Shown here piece after piece: positions 36,603-45,741 of a stretch of 64,000 nt of DNA. Position 1 is the stretch's first letter. Each line of letters begins with the position of its first letter. The notes under the pieces are model-generated. The model saw only the letters and a list, made by a program, of their open reading frames with translations, did not search any database and had not been told where the DNA came from. A program made the position numbers and the translations under genes. Source of the stretch: Rhodospirillaceae bacterium LM-1 (GTDB lineage: Bacteria; Pseudomonadota; Alphaproteobacteria; Rhodospirillales; WMHbin7); the NCBI GenBank assembly GCA_902725215.1, contig CACUVI010000012.1:380501-444500 (forward strand), written 5' to 3'.

Positions 36603-36667
36603 TTCAATATATTGAACAGCGTTCATAATCGGAATATATCTTGAAACTGAACGACGTTCAATATATT
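36603..36667. promoter_or_regulatory. Divergent promoter and twin TetR-type operators
   Basis: Two 13-bp palindromes TGAACnnnGTTCA (36613-36625 and 36648-36660) lie within 20-base inverted arms (36606-36625 and 36648-36667, 18 of 20 matching). Leftward promoter: TTGAAC (36656-36661), 17-base spacer, TATATT (36633-36638). Rightward promoter: TTGAAC (36612-36617), 17-base spacer, TATATC (36635-36640). Both -35 boxes lie in operators and the -10 boxes overlap, so one repressor could shut both units. Binding by the adjacent TetR protein is inferred. Confidence 0.8.
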
Positions 36668-36705
36668 TTTTTGGGCAGCGACTACCTTTCAAGAATGAGG
36701 AATTC

Positions 36706-37308
36706 ATGGCCCGCCGCTCCGATCACAGCCGTGAAGAACTTCACGAGCTGATCCTGTCGGCCACCCGCCAATTGGTGGAACGCGAAGGCTTCAAGGCCCT
36801 GACGGCTAGGCGCGTGGCCGAAGCCATCGGCTATTCGCCGGGCACGCTCTATAATCTGTTCGCCAATCAAGACGATCTGGTGGTGCAGGTGAATGCGCAA
36901 ACCTTGTCCATGCTGGATCAGGCTTTGGCGGGTGTTCGCTTGTCGGGCAAGCCTGAAGCCGATCTGCTGGCTCAGGCCATGGCCTATCTGGCCTTTCTGG
37001 ATCAACATCCCCGCTTGTGGGAATTGCTGTTCGAATACCGGCTGGGCGAGAACAGTCCGCTTCCCGACTGGTTCAATGCGCGCATTCAGGAACTGCTGCT
37101 CAAGGTGGAAGCCGCCTTGGCGCCCTTGTTCAAGCCGTCAGAGAACCGAAACAGAGCCGAGGCTGCCCTGGTTCTGTGGGCCAGCCTGCACGGCATTGGG
37201 TCGCTGGCCTCCAGCGGCAAACTCGACATTGTGACAACTTGCCAGCCAGATCGCCTTGTCCGGACGCTGATCGTCAACTTTGTTGCCGGTCTCAATCGGT
37301 CGTCCTGA
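36706..37308 (+). CDS. TetR-family regulator
   Basis: 200 residues. N-terminal helix-turn-helix at about 10-55 (LILSATRQLVEREGFKALTARRVAEAIGYSPGTLYNLF is the classic TetR signature), then a helical ligand domain with AYLAFLDQHPRLWELLFEYRLG. GAGG precedes the ATG. Divergent from the amidohydrolase/LplT-Aas operon, which it most likely represses together with itself. Confidence 0.93.
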   Translation: MARRSDHSREELHELILSATRQLVEREGFKALTARRVAEAIGYSPGTLYNLFANQDDLVVQVNAQTLSMLDQALAGVRLSGKPEADLLAQAMAYLAFLDQHPRLWELLFEYRLGENSPLPDWFNARIQELLLKVEAALAPLFKPSENRNRAEAALVLWASLHGIGSLASSGKLDIVTTCQPDRLVRTLIVNFVAGLNRSS

Positions 37309-37353
37309 AATTTTTAGCTCTTCGACGTTTGGAATGGATTTCAGCGCGATATT

Positions 37354-37452
37354 CATTCCGTCATGGCCGGGCTTGGCCCGGCCATCCACGAGGTTTCTGC
37401 AATGATATCAGAAGATAAGACGTGGATGCCCGGCACAAGGCCGGGCATGACG
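37354..37452. repeat. Dispersed palindromic repeat, copy 1 (cloverleaf type)
   Basis: Outer stem GTCATG / CATGAC; hairpin GCCGGGC-TTG-GCCCGGC; inner stem CATCCACG / CGTGGATG enclosing about 30 variable bases; second hairpin CCCGGC-ACAAG-GCCGGG. A related copy is at 60138-60224. Lies between tetR and ychF. Confidence 0.85.
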
Positions 37453-37748
37453 ATATGTTTGGGGTCTCTATATGAATTGAAAATCCACATTGAACGTCGA
37501 AGAGCCAAAAATTATCTCTTCCCTGTAACCCCGATCCGCAATCTTGCGAAAGACCTTGTGAAGAGAATTGCGTCTCTTCGGCGGGCCTGCGCTTGCGGGC
37601 AGTCTGGATCACTCAACAGGAGGATTCAATGCAGGCAGACTTCGTGAATGCAATGTTGCGCGCGGTCTGATTCAACTTGGGTCTTGGAGGGGGGCGGCAA
37701 CGCGCTTGCAAGTTCCGCGGAGAAGAGGCTTGCAAAGCTCTTCTAAGA
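37453..37748. other. Intergenic stretch with hairpins and a 13-codon ORF
   Basis: Contains GAAGAGA / TCTCTTC around 37559-37579, a 13-codon ORF with a perfect Shine-Dalgarno (37629-37670) and AGAAGAG / CTCTTCT just before the ychF stop, which may terminate ychF on the minus strand. No larger gene is visible. Confidence 0.4.
37629..37670 (+). CDS. Possible 13-residue peptide
   Basis: MQADFVNAMLRAV followed by TGA, with AGGAGGA four bases upstream. The ribosome site is as good as any in the window, but the peptide matches nothing I know and no gene on the same strand follows. Could be a small protein, a relic of a longer gene or chance. Confidence 0.25.
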   Translation: MQADFVNAMLRAV

Positions 37749-38849
37749 TTAAACGTTGAACAGGAAATGGAAGATGTCGCCGTCGGCGACGACATATTCC
37801 TTGCCTTCCAGGCGCATCTTGCCAGCTTCCTTGCAGGCCGTTTCACCGCCCAGCGATACAAAGTCGTCGAAGGCGATGGTTTCAGCGCGGATGAAGCCGC
37901 GTTCGAAATCGGTATGGATGACGCCCGCCGCTTCGGGCGCCTTGGCGCCCTTGTGGGTGGTCCAAGCACGGGCCTCTTTGGGGCCAACGGTGAAGAAAGT
38001 GACAAGGTGCAGCAACTCGTAGCCGGTGCGGATGACGCGGGCCAGGCCCGTTTCATCCAGACCCAGGGCGGCCAGGAATTCGCGCTTGTCGTCGTCGCTG
38101 ACCAGTTGCGCCACTTCGGCTTCGATGGCGGCCGAAATGATGACGGTGGCGGCTCCCTGCTGGGCCGCCATTTCTTCCACCTTGGCCGAGAAGGCGTTGC
38201 CGGTCGAAGCCGAGGCTTCCTCGACATTGCAGGCGTATAAAACGGGCTTGGCGGATAGAAGCTGCTGCTTGGCCAACAGAGGCTTCAGATCGGCATCGAT
38301 CTTGGCTTTGCGCGCGGGCAGACCGGCTTGCAGGGCGGTCAGCACCGGTTCCAGCACTTGCAGCAGTTCCTTGGCTTCCTTGTCGCCGGTCTTGGCCTTT
38401 TTCTGCGCAGCGGTAACGCGCTTTTCCACGCTGTCCAGATCGGCCAGCATCAGTTCGGTTTCCACCGTTTCGGCGTCGCGCACCGGATCGACCGATCCCT
38501 CGACATGGGTGATGTCGGAATCTTCGAAGCAGCGCAGCACATGCACGATGGCGTCCACTTCGCGGATATTGGCCAGGAACTGGTTGCCCAGACCTTCGCC
38601 CTTGGAGGCGCCGCGCACCAGACCGGCGATATCGACGAATTCAAGCTGGGTGGGGATGATCTTCTGGCTTTTCGAAATCGCCGCCAATCGCTCCAGCCTG
38701 GGATCGGGAACCGCTACGCGCCCGACATTGGGTTCGATGGTGCAGAAGGGATAATTGGCGGCCTGGGCGGCAGCCGTGTTGGTGAGCGCGTTGAAAAGCG
38801 TGCTCTTGCCGACATTGGGCAGACCAACGATGCCGCAATTGAATCCCAT
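37749..38849 (-). CDS. ychF: Redox/ribosome-associated ATPase YchF (OLA1 type)
   Basis: 366 residues, the standard length. Obg-family G domain that prefers ATP: P-loop [14 protein letters not shown] at 8-21, then [20 protein letters not shown], and the C-terminal TGS-like domain ([25 protein letters not shown]). Regulates translation and stress responses in other bacteria. Follows pth after one base in an rplY-pth-ychF operon. Confidence 0.97.
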   Translation of the reverse strand: MGFNCGIVGLPNVGKSTLFNALTNTAAAQAANYPFCTIEPNVGRVAVPDPRLERLAAISKSQKIIPTQLEFVDIAGLVRGASKGEGLGNQFLANIREVDAIVHVLRCFEDSDITHVEGSVDPVRDAETVETELMLADLDSVEKRVTAAQKKAKTGDKEAKELLQVLEPVLTALQAGLPARKAKIDADLKPLLAKQQLLSAKPVLYACNVEEASASTGNAFSAKVEEMAAQQGAATVIISAAIEAEVAQLVSDDDKREFLAALGLDETGLARVIRTGYELLHLVTFFTVGPKEARAWTTHKGAKAPEAAGVIHTDFERGFIRAETIAFDDFVSLGGETACKEAGKMRLEGKEYVVADGDIFHFLFNV

Positions 38850-38850
38850 C

Positions 38851-39468
38851 TTACTCGTCCTTCTTTTTCTCTAGAGGGGGCTTTTTTTCTATGGGCGGCG
38901 GCGGTTTTAAAGCCAGCGCCACCTTGTTCATGAATTCGTTGTCGTTGCCCGACAGCGCCAAGCCGATATGCTTGGCCAGCGCTTCCAAAAATGGGTCCAG
39001 CCAATCCTTGTCGGCCTTGGAGAAACCCGACAGCACATAGCCGGTCACGGCATCCTTGTCGCCCGGATGTCCGATGCCCAGGCGCAGCCGCTTATAACCG
39101 TTGCCCAGATGGGCATCCAGGCTTTTAAGCCCGTTATGGCCACCAGCCCCGCCGCCCGTTTTAACGCGCAGCTTGCCGGGCAACAGGTCCAACTCGTCAT
39201 GCAAGGCCAGGACATTCTCGAGCGGGATTTTCAAGAATCGAGCCGCTTCGCCCGCCGCTTGGCCGGAAAGGTTCATGTAGGTGGCGGGTTTCAGGGCCAA
39301 CACGCGGCAGGGGCCGATATTGCCTTCCGCCGTTTCTCCCTGGAAGCGTTTGCGCCAGGGCGAAAAATCATGGCGGCGGACGATTTCGTCCACCGCCATG
39401 AATCCGATATTGTGCCGGTCTTTGGCATGTTCCTGTCCCGGATTGCCAAGGCCCACCAGGAGGAACAT
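38851..39468 (-). CDS. pth: Peptidyl-tRNA hydrolase
   Basis: 205 residues. Frees tRNA from drop-off peptidyl-tRNA. Seen: [24 protein letters not shown] with the catalytic His, [39 protein letters not shown] and [10 protein letters not shown]. The C-terminus carries a Pro/Lys-rich tail ([17 protein letters not shown]) longer than in E. coli. 15 bases after rplY. Confidence 0.97.
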   Translation of the reverse strand: MFLLVGLGNPGQEHAKDRHNIGFMAVDEIVRRHDFSPWRKRFQGETAEGNIGPCRVLALKPATYMNLSGQAAGEAARFLKIPLENVLALHDELDLLPGKLRVKTGGGAGGHNGLKSLDAHLGNGYKRLRLGIGHPGDKDAVTGYVLSGFSKADKDWLDPFLEALAKHIGLALSGNDNEFMNKVALALKPPPPIEKKPPLEKKKDE

Positions 39469-39483
39469 AGCCTTCGCCGCGCG

Positions 39484-40185
39484 TTACTTCTTGGCGGGCG
39501 CCTTGGCAGGCGCCTTAGCCGCCGCCGCCGGAGCCGGAGCCTTGCCGGCCGCAGCCGCCGAAGCCGCCGAAGCCGCCGCCGCCGCCGCCTGTTCGGCCTG
39601 CGTGTCGGAAGCCTTCATCACGGTGGGCGGCGCAATGGTCGCCACGGTGAAGTTCTGGCTGGTGTTGTAGGGACGAACGCCGTCGGGCAGGGCGATCTGG
39701 CTCATATGAACCGAATCGCCAATGTCCATGCCAGCCAGATCGATGACCAGCTTGGAGGGAATGCTGTCGGCGCGGCAAACCAGTTCGATTTCGTGCAACA
39801 CGACGTTGAGCACGCCGCCACGCTTCAGGCCCGGCGACTTCAGTTCGTTTTCGAACAAGACGCGCACCGCCACGTGAATGGTCGAGCTGGCGCCCACGCG
39901 CTGGAAATCGACATGCAGGGGATTGTCGGTCAGCGGATGGAACTGAACGTCGCGCGCCAGAACGCGGTAGGCTTCGTTGCCGACCTTGACGTCGTACAGG
40001 GTGGTGCGGAATCCGGCCTTGTGCAATTCGGTCATCAAGGTCTTGGGCTCCAGCGCCACCATCACCGGGGGCTTCTTGTCGCCATAAATGACGGCAGGAA
40101 TCAGCCCAGAACGACGGGTGGCGCGGGCGGCCCCCTTTCCGGCCCGCTCTCGCGAACTGGCCGCGAGGACATGAATATCAGTCAT
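39484..40185 (-). CDS. rplY: 50S ribosomal protein bL25, long CTC/TL5 form
   Basis: 233 residues. N-terminal L25 domain (LAASSRERAGKGAARATRRSGLIPAVIYGDKK), then the TL5 C-terminal domain (RVLFENELKSPGLKRGGVLNVVLHEIEL, DIGDSVHMSQIALPDGV) and an Ala/Lys/Pro-rich tail. Binds 5S rRNA. First gene of the rplY-pth-ychF operon. Confidence 0.96.
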   Translation of the reverse strand: MTDIHVLAASSRERAGKGAARATRRSGLIPAVIYGDKKPPVMVALEPKTLMTELHKAGFRTTLYDVKVGNEAYRVLARDVQFHPLTDNPLHVDFQRVGASSTIHVAVRVLFENELKSPGLKRGGVLNVVLHEIELVCRADSIPSKLVIDLAGMDIGDSVHMSQIALPDGVRPYNTSQNFTVATIAPPTVMKASDTQAEQAAAAAASAASAAAAGKAPAPAAAAKAPAKAPAKK

Positions 40186-40357
40186 TGCTCTCTCCTAATG
40201 AATGCGAGATGCCGAACCGGGCCTCCAGGGGTGCCACGGCTCTTGAAGGCGGGGTTAATGCCACGATTTGGCCGGAAAGGCCAGATTTAATTGCGTTTCG
40301 GGCTTGGCTGTGGGTAGAAATGGGGTGGTTTATTAGAAAATGTGCAGGAACAGCTTC

Positions 40358-40579
40358 ATGACCCGTCCCTGGCCGATGTGTCCCCGTTGCAATACGCCCT
40401 TGAAAGTAAAGAAGATCGATGCGCCGCCCTTCGCCTGGAAGGGAGAGGGGCCGGTGGAATGGGAATTCAGGGAATGCCCCTGCGACGGATGCTGCTGGCT
40501 GGAATATGCCGAATTGGTCTCGGATACCCGCTGGACCCATGACGGGCGCAAGCTGGAAGCCGGGAATAGGGTGGGGTAG
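40358..40579 (+). CDS. Small putative zinc-ribbon protein
   Basis: 73 residues from ATG 40358 with AGGAA seven bases upstream. CPRCNTPL near the N-terminus and ECPCDGCC in the middle could bind zinc; the spacer is rich in Trp and Pro. It is flanked by genes facing away or toward it with no overlap. Family not recognised; composition looks protein-like, so I keep it as probable. Confidence 0.5.
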   Translation: MTRPWPMCPRCNTPLKVKKIDAPPFAWKGEGPVEWEFRECPCDGCCWLEYAELVSDTRWTHDGRKLEAGNRVG

Positions 40580-40636
40580 GTTTTAGCAGGCTTTACTGTA
40601 ACCTTATTTAGGTCAGCCCCTTCAGAAATGTCTATC

Positions 40637-41944
40637 CTACCCCTTGCCCTCGGCGCCGATGGCCTGGGCGTAGAGAGTCTCGAAATCCTCGGCCACGAAG
40701 CAGACGAGGCCGAAATCCAATTCGTCGCGATCCGCCATGGCCTTCATCGTCTTGATGATCTCTGGGCGCGAGAAGGCCGGTCGATAAGGTCTGGTCTGGG
40801 CCAGGGCCTGCAGCACGTCGGCCACCGCGATGATTCTGGCGCCCAAATCGAGGTCGTCGGCCTTCAGGCCGAAGGGATAGCCCGAACCGTTCAAGCGCTC
40901 GTGATGCTGGCTGGCCCAACGGGGAATATGCGTGCCCTGGAACACCGGGGCTAGGATGCGGAAACTGTCGTAGCTGTGGCGTCGGATCAGGCGGCGTTCA
41001 TCAGGCGAGAAGCTGCCCGGCTTGTCGATCACCTCGATAGGGACCCGCATTTTTCCGATATCGTGCAAAAGCCCGGCAATTTCCAACTGGTTGCACAATT
41101 CCTCGCCAAGGCCAGATCTTTGCGCCAGCGATACTGAAAGACGCCCGACGCCCAGCGAGTGTTCGCCGGTGAATGTGCTTTTGGCATCGACGATGCGGGC
41201 GAACAGATTGGCTAGGCTGCGCGTCTCCTCGAAGCCGTGCGACGACTGATCGTCGGGCAGGTCGAAATCATAGTGAACCGTTTCGACATATTCGGGCAAC
41301 AGGCGCAGCCAGAAGGCGTCGGTCTCGGCCAGCCCCCTGAAACATTCGACCAGTTCCTTGTTGAACAGCCTGTCGGCATAGGGTGCTAGTTCGCGCCCGA
41401 TGATTTCCCATTCGTTGCGGCCCTTCAGATGCATGCTGTGGTGCATGACGTCGGCGCGATCAGCCAGTTGCACCAGATTGGTCAGCAAACGGGTTTCGCT
41501 TGGCATCTCCTCCATCCGGCACAGCGCCTTCCAGGATGTGTGATGGTGCGCCACGATGGGCGCAAAGCGCGACAGCGGCAAACATTCTGCCAGATAGGCA
41601 GCACCTCGCTCGCAATGTGGATGCGGATTGGCGCATTCGACCGCGACGGACAAATCGTTGAATTCGCGTTCCGAGCTGATGCCGCAATCATGGACCAGCC
41701 CGGCATACATGGCATCGCGCTTGCGTTCCGAATTCCAGTTCATCTCATGCGCCATGGCCAGGGCCATCACGGCGACCCGGCGCATATGATAAACATGTTG
41801 CTGGCCGATCAGATCAAGCGATGAGGACAGGGCCGTCACGGCTTGCGACAAGTCGAAGCGAAGGCCGCTTCTCTGCTGGGCGCGTGGCAGAGTTTGCCGC
41901 CCCTGCGTGTCGAAGTGGATATCCATTTCCCCCTGCATCGGCAT
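40637..41944 (-). CDS. HD-GYP domain protein with tandem HD regions
   Basis: 435 residues. First HD-like domain about 40-190 (HVYHMRRVAVMALAMAHEM, LVHDCGIS, HHHTSWK). Second is a canonical HD-GYP phosphodiesterase domain about 245-420: EHSLGVGRLS, LLHDIGKMRVP, HSYDSFRIL, HHERLNGSGYP. HD-GYP proteins hydrolyse cyclic di-GMP. No receiver or membrane segment is seen, so any sensing would be through the first domain or partners. Confidence 0.9.
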   Translation of the reverse strand: MPMQGEMDIHFDTQGRQTLPRAQQRSGLRFDLSQAVTALSSSLDLIGQQHVYHMRRVAVMALAMAHEMNWNSERKRDAMYAGLVHDCGISSEREFNDLSVAVECANPHPHCERGAAYLAECLPLSRFAPIVAHHHTSWKALCRMEEMPSETRLLTNLVQLADRADVMHHSMHLKGRNEWEIIGRELAPYADRLFNKELVECFRGLAETDAFWLRLLPEYVETVHYDFDLPDDQSSHGFEETRSLANLFARIVDAKSTFTGEHSLGVGRLSVSLAQRSGLGEELCNQLEIAGLLHDIGKMRVPIEVIDKPGSFSPDERRLIRRHSYDSFRILAPVFQGTHIPRWASQHHERLNGSGYPFGLKADDLDLGARIIAVADVLQALAQTRPYRPAFSRPEIIKTMKAMADRDELDFGLVCFVAEDFETLYAQAIGAEGKG

Positions 41945-42067
41945 CGACGCCTCCTTGGCTGTGCGACGCCCCGAACGTCATGTCATCCGTTTTTTAAATC
42001 CCGGAGTTTTATTAATGTAAAGATAGGAAGCGGCCCAACCCGTTTCGCCCACAAAATAAATGGCAGA

Positions 42068-42688
42068 TTAAGGTCTATAACCTTTGGTTTCGAATTGTCG
42101 CGCCGGGCCTAATGGTGTTCGCCAGGGATATAGCCTGGGCATAAGGAAGAACAGGAATGTCGCGACCGACAACGCCAGCAGACATCCCGCCAGAAAGGCC
42201 GACCAGCTTGTGGGGCGTAATACGCCCAGCGCTACGATGGCGAACAGCATGGGCAGGTCCAGAAAATGAGTAAAGCTGGCCAGCCTTTGCCCGCGTTCGT
42301 CCAACAATTGGGCCGTCCAGTCTCTTTGCTCCAGCGATTGCGCGCACAGGCGGCGCATGCGCAGGAAGTAGAGACGGGTTACTGTGTTGCCCTCGATGAA
42401 TTCGAAGGCGAACAAGGCGACCATGCCGACCAGCCAGGGCGTGTCCAGGAATTCCCATCCGCCGTGGTGGTTGGCAATCATCCAGACGCCGCTGCCCAGC
42501 AGCAACAAGGCGCCAGGGACCACGATGCCGTCATAGAACAAGGCGATCAGATTGACCATCTGGCTGAATAAGGCAAGATCGCTGCATTGGCGCGAACGTA
42601 GGTCGCACACGAAAACACCGACCAAACCGGCTCCCATCAGGACCAGTCCCAGAACATGGGCCAAACGCAGAAGCTGATATTCATCCAT
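42068..42688 (-). CDS. Integral membrane protein, DUF2269-like
   Basis: 206 residues from ATG 42688 (MDEYQLLRLAHVLGLVLMGAG); the longer open frame runs into the upstream gene. Four or five hydrophobic helices, first-helix His in RLAHVLG as in DUF2269/CopD-like membrane proteins. Overlaps the preceding membrane protein gene by 8 bases. Second of two membrane proteins controlled with a MarR regulator; function unknown. Confidence 0.7.
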   Translation of the reverse strand: MDEYQLLRLAHVLGLVLMGAGLVGVFVCDLRSRQCSDLALFSQMVNLIALFYDGIVVPGALLLLGSGVWMIANHHGGWEFLDTPWLVGMVALFAFEFIEGNTVTRLYFLRMRRLCAQSLEQRDWTAQLLDERGQRLASFTHFLDLPMLFAIVALGVLRPTSWSAFLAGCLLALSVATFLFFLMPRLYPWRTPLGPARQFETKGYRP

Positions 42689-43163
42689 GTCTTTGGCTCT
42701 TCTGGCCCAGGCTGGGCTTAACGACAACCAGAAACAGCAAGGCCAGGATGGATGCGAGATTGATCGCTCCCGCCAAGCCTTCCTTTCCCCGCAATTCCGC
42801 CAATCTGGGGCCGACGTCTTGTGCCGTGGCGGCAAGCTCCGCCATTTCGCCAGCCAAGGGCGTCAGAAGGAGGACGCCGTTCAATGAGATCAGGGCGGCA
42901 AGGGCGATCTTGGCGGCCAGCCATCTCGCTTTTAGGAAAACACGTCCCTTAAGGGCCAGAAGAAGTCCGCTGATTAGGCTTGCCACCAAGCCGCTGCCGG
43001 TCAAGGCGGTAGTCAGCAGAAATTTTGTCTGAAGCAAGAGGGCGGCTTCACCCAAGTTGGCGGCGCGTTCAGCTTGAATGCCTAGAATGATATGGCAAGG
43101 AATGCTGCCAACGAAGATGCAGACGGCGACGATATGCACGAATTTTATGATGCCGACGCTCAT
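42681..43163 (-). CDS. Integral membrane protein, DUF2269-like
   Basis: 160 residues from ATG 43163 (MSVGIIKFVHIVAVCIFVGSI). Four helices, with His in KFVHIV and HIILG. Pattern like the neighbouring gene, suggesting two subunits or paralogues of one membrane complex. Ten bases downstream of the marR stop, same operon. Confidence 0.72.
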   Translation of the reverse strand: MSVGIIKFVHIVAVCIFVGSIPCHIILGIQAERAANLGEAALLLQTKFLLTTALTGSGLVASLISGLLLALKGRVFLKARWLAAKIALAALISLNGVLLLTPLAGEMAELAATAQDVGPRLAELRGKEGLAGAINLASILALLFLVVVKPSLGQKSQRHG

Positions 43164-43173
43164 GAAGCCTCCG

Positions 43174-43635
43174 TCAAAAAGATTCGCCGCTCGCCATAAG
43201 GCCACGCAAAATGGATGTCGAAAGCAGAGCCGTTTCCAGATCGGCAAGATCAAGTTTCTCCGCCAGTTCATTGGCCCAGACGGCTTGTCGTTCGCTGACC
43301 ATCTTCAGACGAGTTGCCCCCTCGGGGGACAGTTCAACCAGTTTGGCGCGCTTGTGGTGCGGATTAGGGATCAGCCTCGCCAATCCCTCGGCTTCCAGGA
43401 TATTGACCGTTCTTTGCACACCCTGGCGGGTTAAGCCCATCTCGCGGGCGATGTGGGGCACGGTGCGAGGCTGATCGGCCAAAGCGCCCATGACCTGCCA
43501 ACGGGCGCTGCTCAAGCCAAGATCGGCCCCCATTCGGTCGCCCGCAGCCAGCAGGGCGCCATTTAGGCGGAAGATTTCCAGCACGAGGCGAGTAAAGACC
43601 GCGCCTTTGGGCGTATGGTGGGGATGTATCGTCAT
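43174..43635 (-). CDS. MarR-family regulator
   Basis: 153 residues with a winged helix at about 40-105 (LGLSSARWQVMGALADQPRTVPHIAREMGLTRQGVQRTVNILEAEGLARLI). The ATG lies inside one of two near-identical palindromes and no Shine-Dalgarno is seen upstream, so translation may be leaderless or start elsewhere. Heads an operon with two membrane proteins. Confidence 0.9.
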   Translation of the reverse strand: MTIHPHHTPKGAVFTRLVLEIFRLNGALLAAGDRMGADLGLSSARWQVMGALADQPRTVPHIAREMGLTRQGVQRTVNILEAEGLARLIPNPHHKRAKLVELSPEGATRLKMVSERQAVWANELAEKLDLADLETALLSTSILRGLMASGESF

Positions 43636-43660
43636 AATGACAACAGACTGTCATTATGAC
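43631..43660. promoter_or_regulatory. Probable MarR operator overlapping the marR start codon
   Basis: GTCATAATGAC (43631-43641) and GTCATTATGAC (43650-43660), each palindromic around its centre base and forming a larger inverted repeat. The marR ATG is within the first. Autoregulation is inferred from position. Confidence 0.7.
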
Positions 43661-43710
43661 GATGTGTTGTCAAATAAATTGTCGCTAAAAATAGAGATTA
43701 TAGACAAGCA

Positions 43711-43740
43711 AAACCCCGGTCTCTGGCGAAACCGGGGTTT
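43711..43740 (-). terminator. Rho-independent terminator of prs
   Basis: 10-bp perfect stem AAACCCCGGT / ACCGGGGTTT with a 10-base loop, 21 bases beyond the prs stop on the minus strand, followed there by TGCTTGT. It also separates prs from the marR operon. Confidence 0.75.
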
Positions 43741-43761
43741 GTCCTTCGGAGAGGCGGCGGA

Positions 43762-44694
43762 TCAATCGAACAGGCTTGAAACCGAGCGGTCTTCCGAGAT
43801 GCGCTGGATCGATTCAGCCATCAAGGGCGCGATGGTCAACTGGCGGATATTGGGCGAACCCTTCACCGCTTCGGTGGCCGGAATGCTGTCGGTGGTGATC
43901 AGGTGCTTGAGCGGCGAGTTGGAAACGCGCTCGACGGCGCTTCCCGACAAAACGCCATGCGTGACATAGGCCGAGACCGAGGCGGCGCCCGATTTCATCA
44001 GCGCCACGGCGGCGTTGCACAGCGTGCCCGCCGAATCCACGATGTCGTCCACCATGATGCAGGTGCGTCCCTCGACGTCGCCGATGATATTCATCACTTC
44101 GGAAACGCCAGCGCGTTCCCGGCGCTTGTCGATGATGGCCAGATCGGCGCCGATGCGGGCCGCCAGGGCGCGGGCGCGCACCACGCCGCCCACATCGGGC
44201 GACACGATCATCACGTCTTCGCCGCCGAAACGTTCGCGCACGTCGTTCACGAAGACGGGGGCGGCGAACAGGTTGTCGAGCGGGATGTCGAAGAAGCCCT
44301 GAATCTGGCCGGAATGCAGATCGACCGTGACGACGCGGTCAGCACCCGCTGCGGTAATCAGATTAGCCACCAGCTTGGCTGAAATGGGCGAGCGCGGGCC
44401 GGTCTTGCGGTCCTGGCGGGCATAGCCGAAATAAGGGATCACCGCCGTGATGCGCCGGGCCGAGCCGCGCTTCAGGGCATCCATGGTGATCAGAAGTTCC
44501 ATCAGATGGTCGTTGGCCGGAAAGCAGGTGGACTGCACGACGAACACATCCTCGCCGCGCACATTCTCCATCACCTCGACATGGATCTCCATGTCGTTGA
44601 AGCGCTTGATGTTCGCTTTGGTCAAGGGCTGGCTGAGATAGGCCGAAATGGCTTCGGCCAGCGGGCGGTTGCTGTTGCAGGCGAGCAGCTTCAT
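43762..44694 (-). CDS. prs: Ribose-phosphate pyrophosphokinase
   Basis: Makes PRPP from ribose-5-phosphate and ATP. 310 residues from ATG 44694 ([14 protein letters not shown]); an upstream in-frame start at 44724 would add 10 residues not typical of the family. Seen: [40 protein letters not shown] and the PRPP loop [11 protein letters not shown]. Stand-alone gene. Confidence 0.97.
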   Translation of the reverse strand: MKLLACNSNRPLAEAISAYLSQPLTKANIKRFNDMEIHVEVMENVRGEDVFVVQSTCFPANDHLMELLITMDALKRGSARRITAVIPYFGYARQDRKTGPRSPISAKLVANLITAAGADRVVTVDLHSGQIQGFFDIPLDNLFAAPVFVNDVRERFGGEDVMIVSPDVGGVVRARALAARIGADLAIIDKRRERAGVSEVMNIIGDVEGRTCIMVDDIVDSAGTLCNAAVALMKSGAASVSAYVTHGVLSGSAVERVSNSPLKHLITTDSIPATEAVKGSPNIRQLTIAPLMAESIQRISEDRSVSSLFD

Positions 44695-44850
44695 GGACAG
44701 GCGCTTTCCCCATGGCACGCCCACATCCTGGGCGAAGCCGATTTAACATTACCGTCATGGCATGTAAACCTTTTCGCCATCCCGTACGAAAGATGTGTGG
44801 ATAAGATATTTCGCCTTGAATTACCCGCTCTGACAACCCATTGGTAAAAC

Positions 44851-45741
44851 ATGCTGATTCAAAATCGCCCCTCCCTTCGCCCTTCCGAGGTCACGCCCCG
44901 CCATCTGTGGCTTGACCGCAGACGCTTTCTTTCCCTGGCCGCCGGAGTCGCCTTTGTCCCCGCGTCCGGCGGGCCGTTCGCCCTGGGCGAGCCGCAAACC
45001 AGCCGAAAGGACGCCACCAGCTACAATAATTTTCTGGAACTGGGCGAGAGCAAGGAAGCGCCCAGCGCCAATGCCGATGCTTTCAATCCAAGGCCCTGGA
45101 CGCTTGAGGTCGGGGGCGAGGTGGAAAAGCCCTTTACGCTCGATTTCGACGCCCTGCAGAAAATATTTCCTTTAGAGGAGCGCGTTTACCGGCTGCGCTG
45201 CGTGGAAGCCTGGTCGATGGTGATCCCCTGGATCGGCTTTCCCCTGTCGGCGTTGCTTAAGCGCGCCAATCCGACCAGCCGGGGAAAATATGTGGAATTC
45301 TTAAGCCTTCACGATCCCAAGCGCCTGCCCGGACAGCGCAATCCGCTTTATTCCTGGCCTTACAGGGAAGGGCTGCGCCTGGACGAGGCGATGAATCCGC
45401 TGACCATCATGGCCGTGGGCATGTATGGCGACATTCTGCCCGCTCAGAACGGCGCGCCCGTCCGTTTGGTGGTTCCTTGGAAATACGGCTTCAAAAGCAT
45501 CAAGTCGGTGGTCTCGGTTCGTCTTGTCGAAGCCCAGCCGAAAACCACCTGGGGCATGATGCAGCCTAGCGAATACGGCTTTTATTCGAATGTGAATCCC
45601 ACGGTCGATCATCCGCGCTGGAGCCAGAAGAAGGAGCGGCGCATCGGCGACATCTTGAAGCGCGACACTTTGATGTACAACGGCTATGCCGATCAGGTGG
45701 CGCATCTTTACGCTGGCATGGATTTGAGGAAAAACTATTGA
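44851..45741 (+). CDS. msrP: Protein-methionine-sulfoxide reductase, molybdopterin subunit
   Basis: Periplasmic molybdenum enzyme (YedY) that repairs oxidised Met in envelope proteins. 296 residues with a Tat signal ([11 protein letters not shown]) near residue 25. The sulfite-oxidase fold is seen in [14 protein letters not shown] and the Mo-binding Cys in [11 protein letters not shown]-terminal half includes [12 protein letters not shown]. Overlaps msrQ by 4 bases. Confidence 0.95.
   Translation: MLIQNRPSLRPSEVTPRHLWLDRRRFLSLAAGVAFVPASGGPFALGEPQTSRKDATSYNNFLELGESKEAPSANADAFNPRPWTLEVGGEVEKPFTLDFDALQKIFPLEERVYRLRCVEAWSMVIPWIGFPLSALLKRANPTSRGKYVEFLSLHDPKRLPGQRNPLYSWPYREGLRLDEAMNPLTIMAVGMYGDILPAQNGAPVRLVVPWKYGFKSIKSVVSVRLVEAQPKTTWGMMQPSEYGFYSNVNPTVDHPRWSQKKERRIGDILKRDTLMYNGYADQVAHLYAGMDLRKNY

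Noticed and set aside
37354-37452. CRISPR repeat
   Set aside because: Only one copy here and one 23 kb away, with no regular spacers; it is a dispersed palindromic element.
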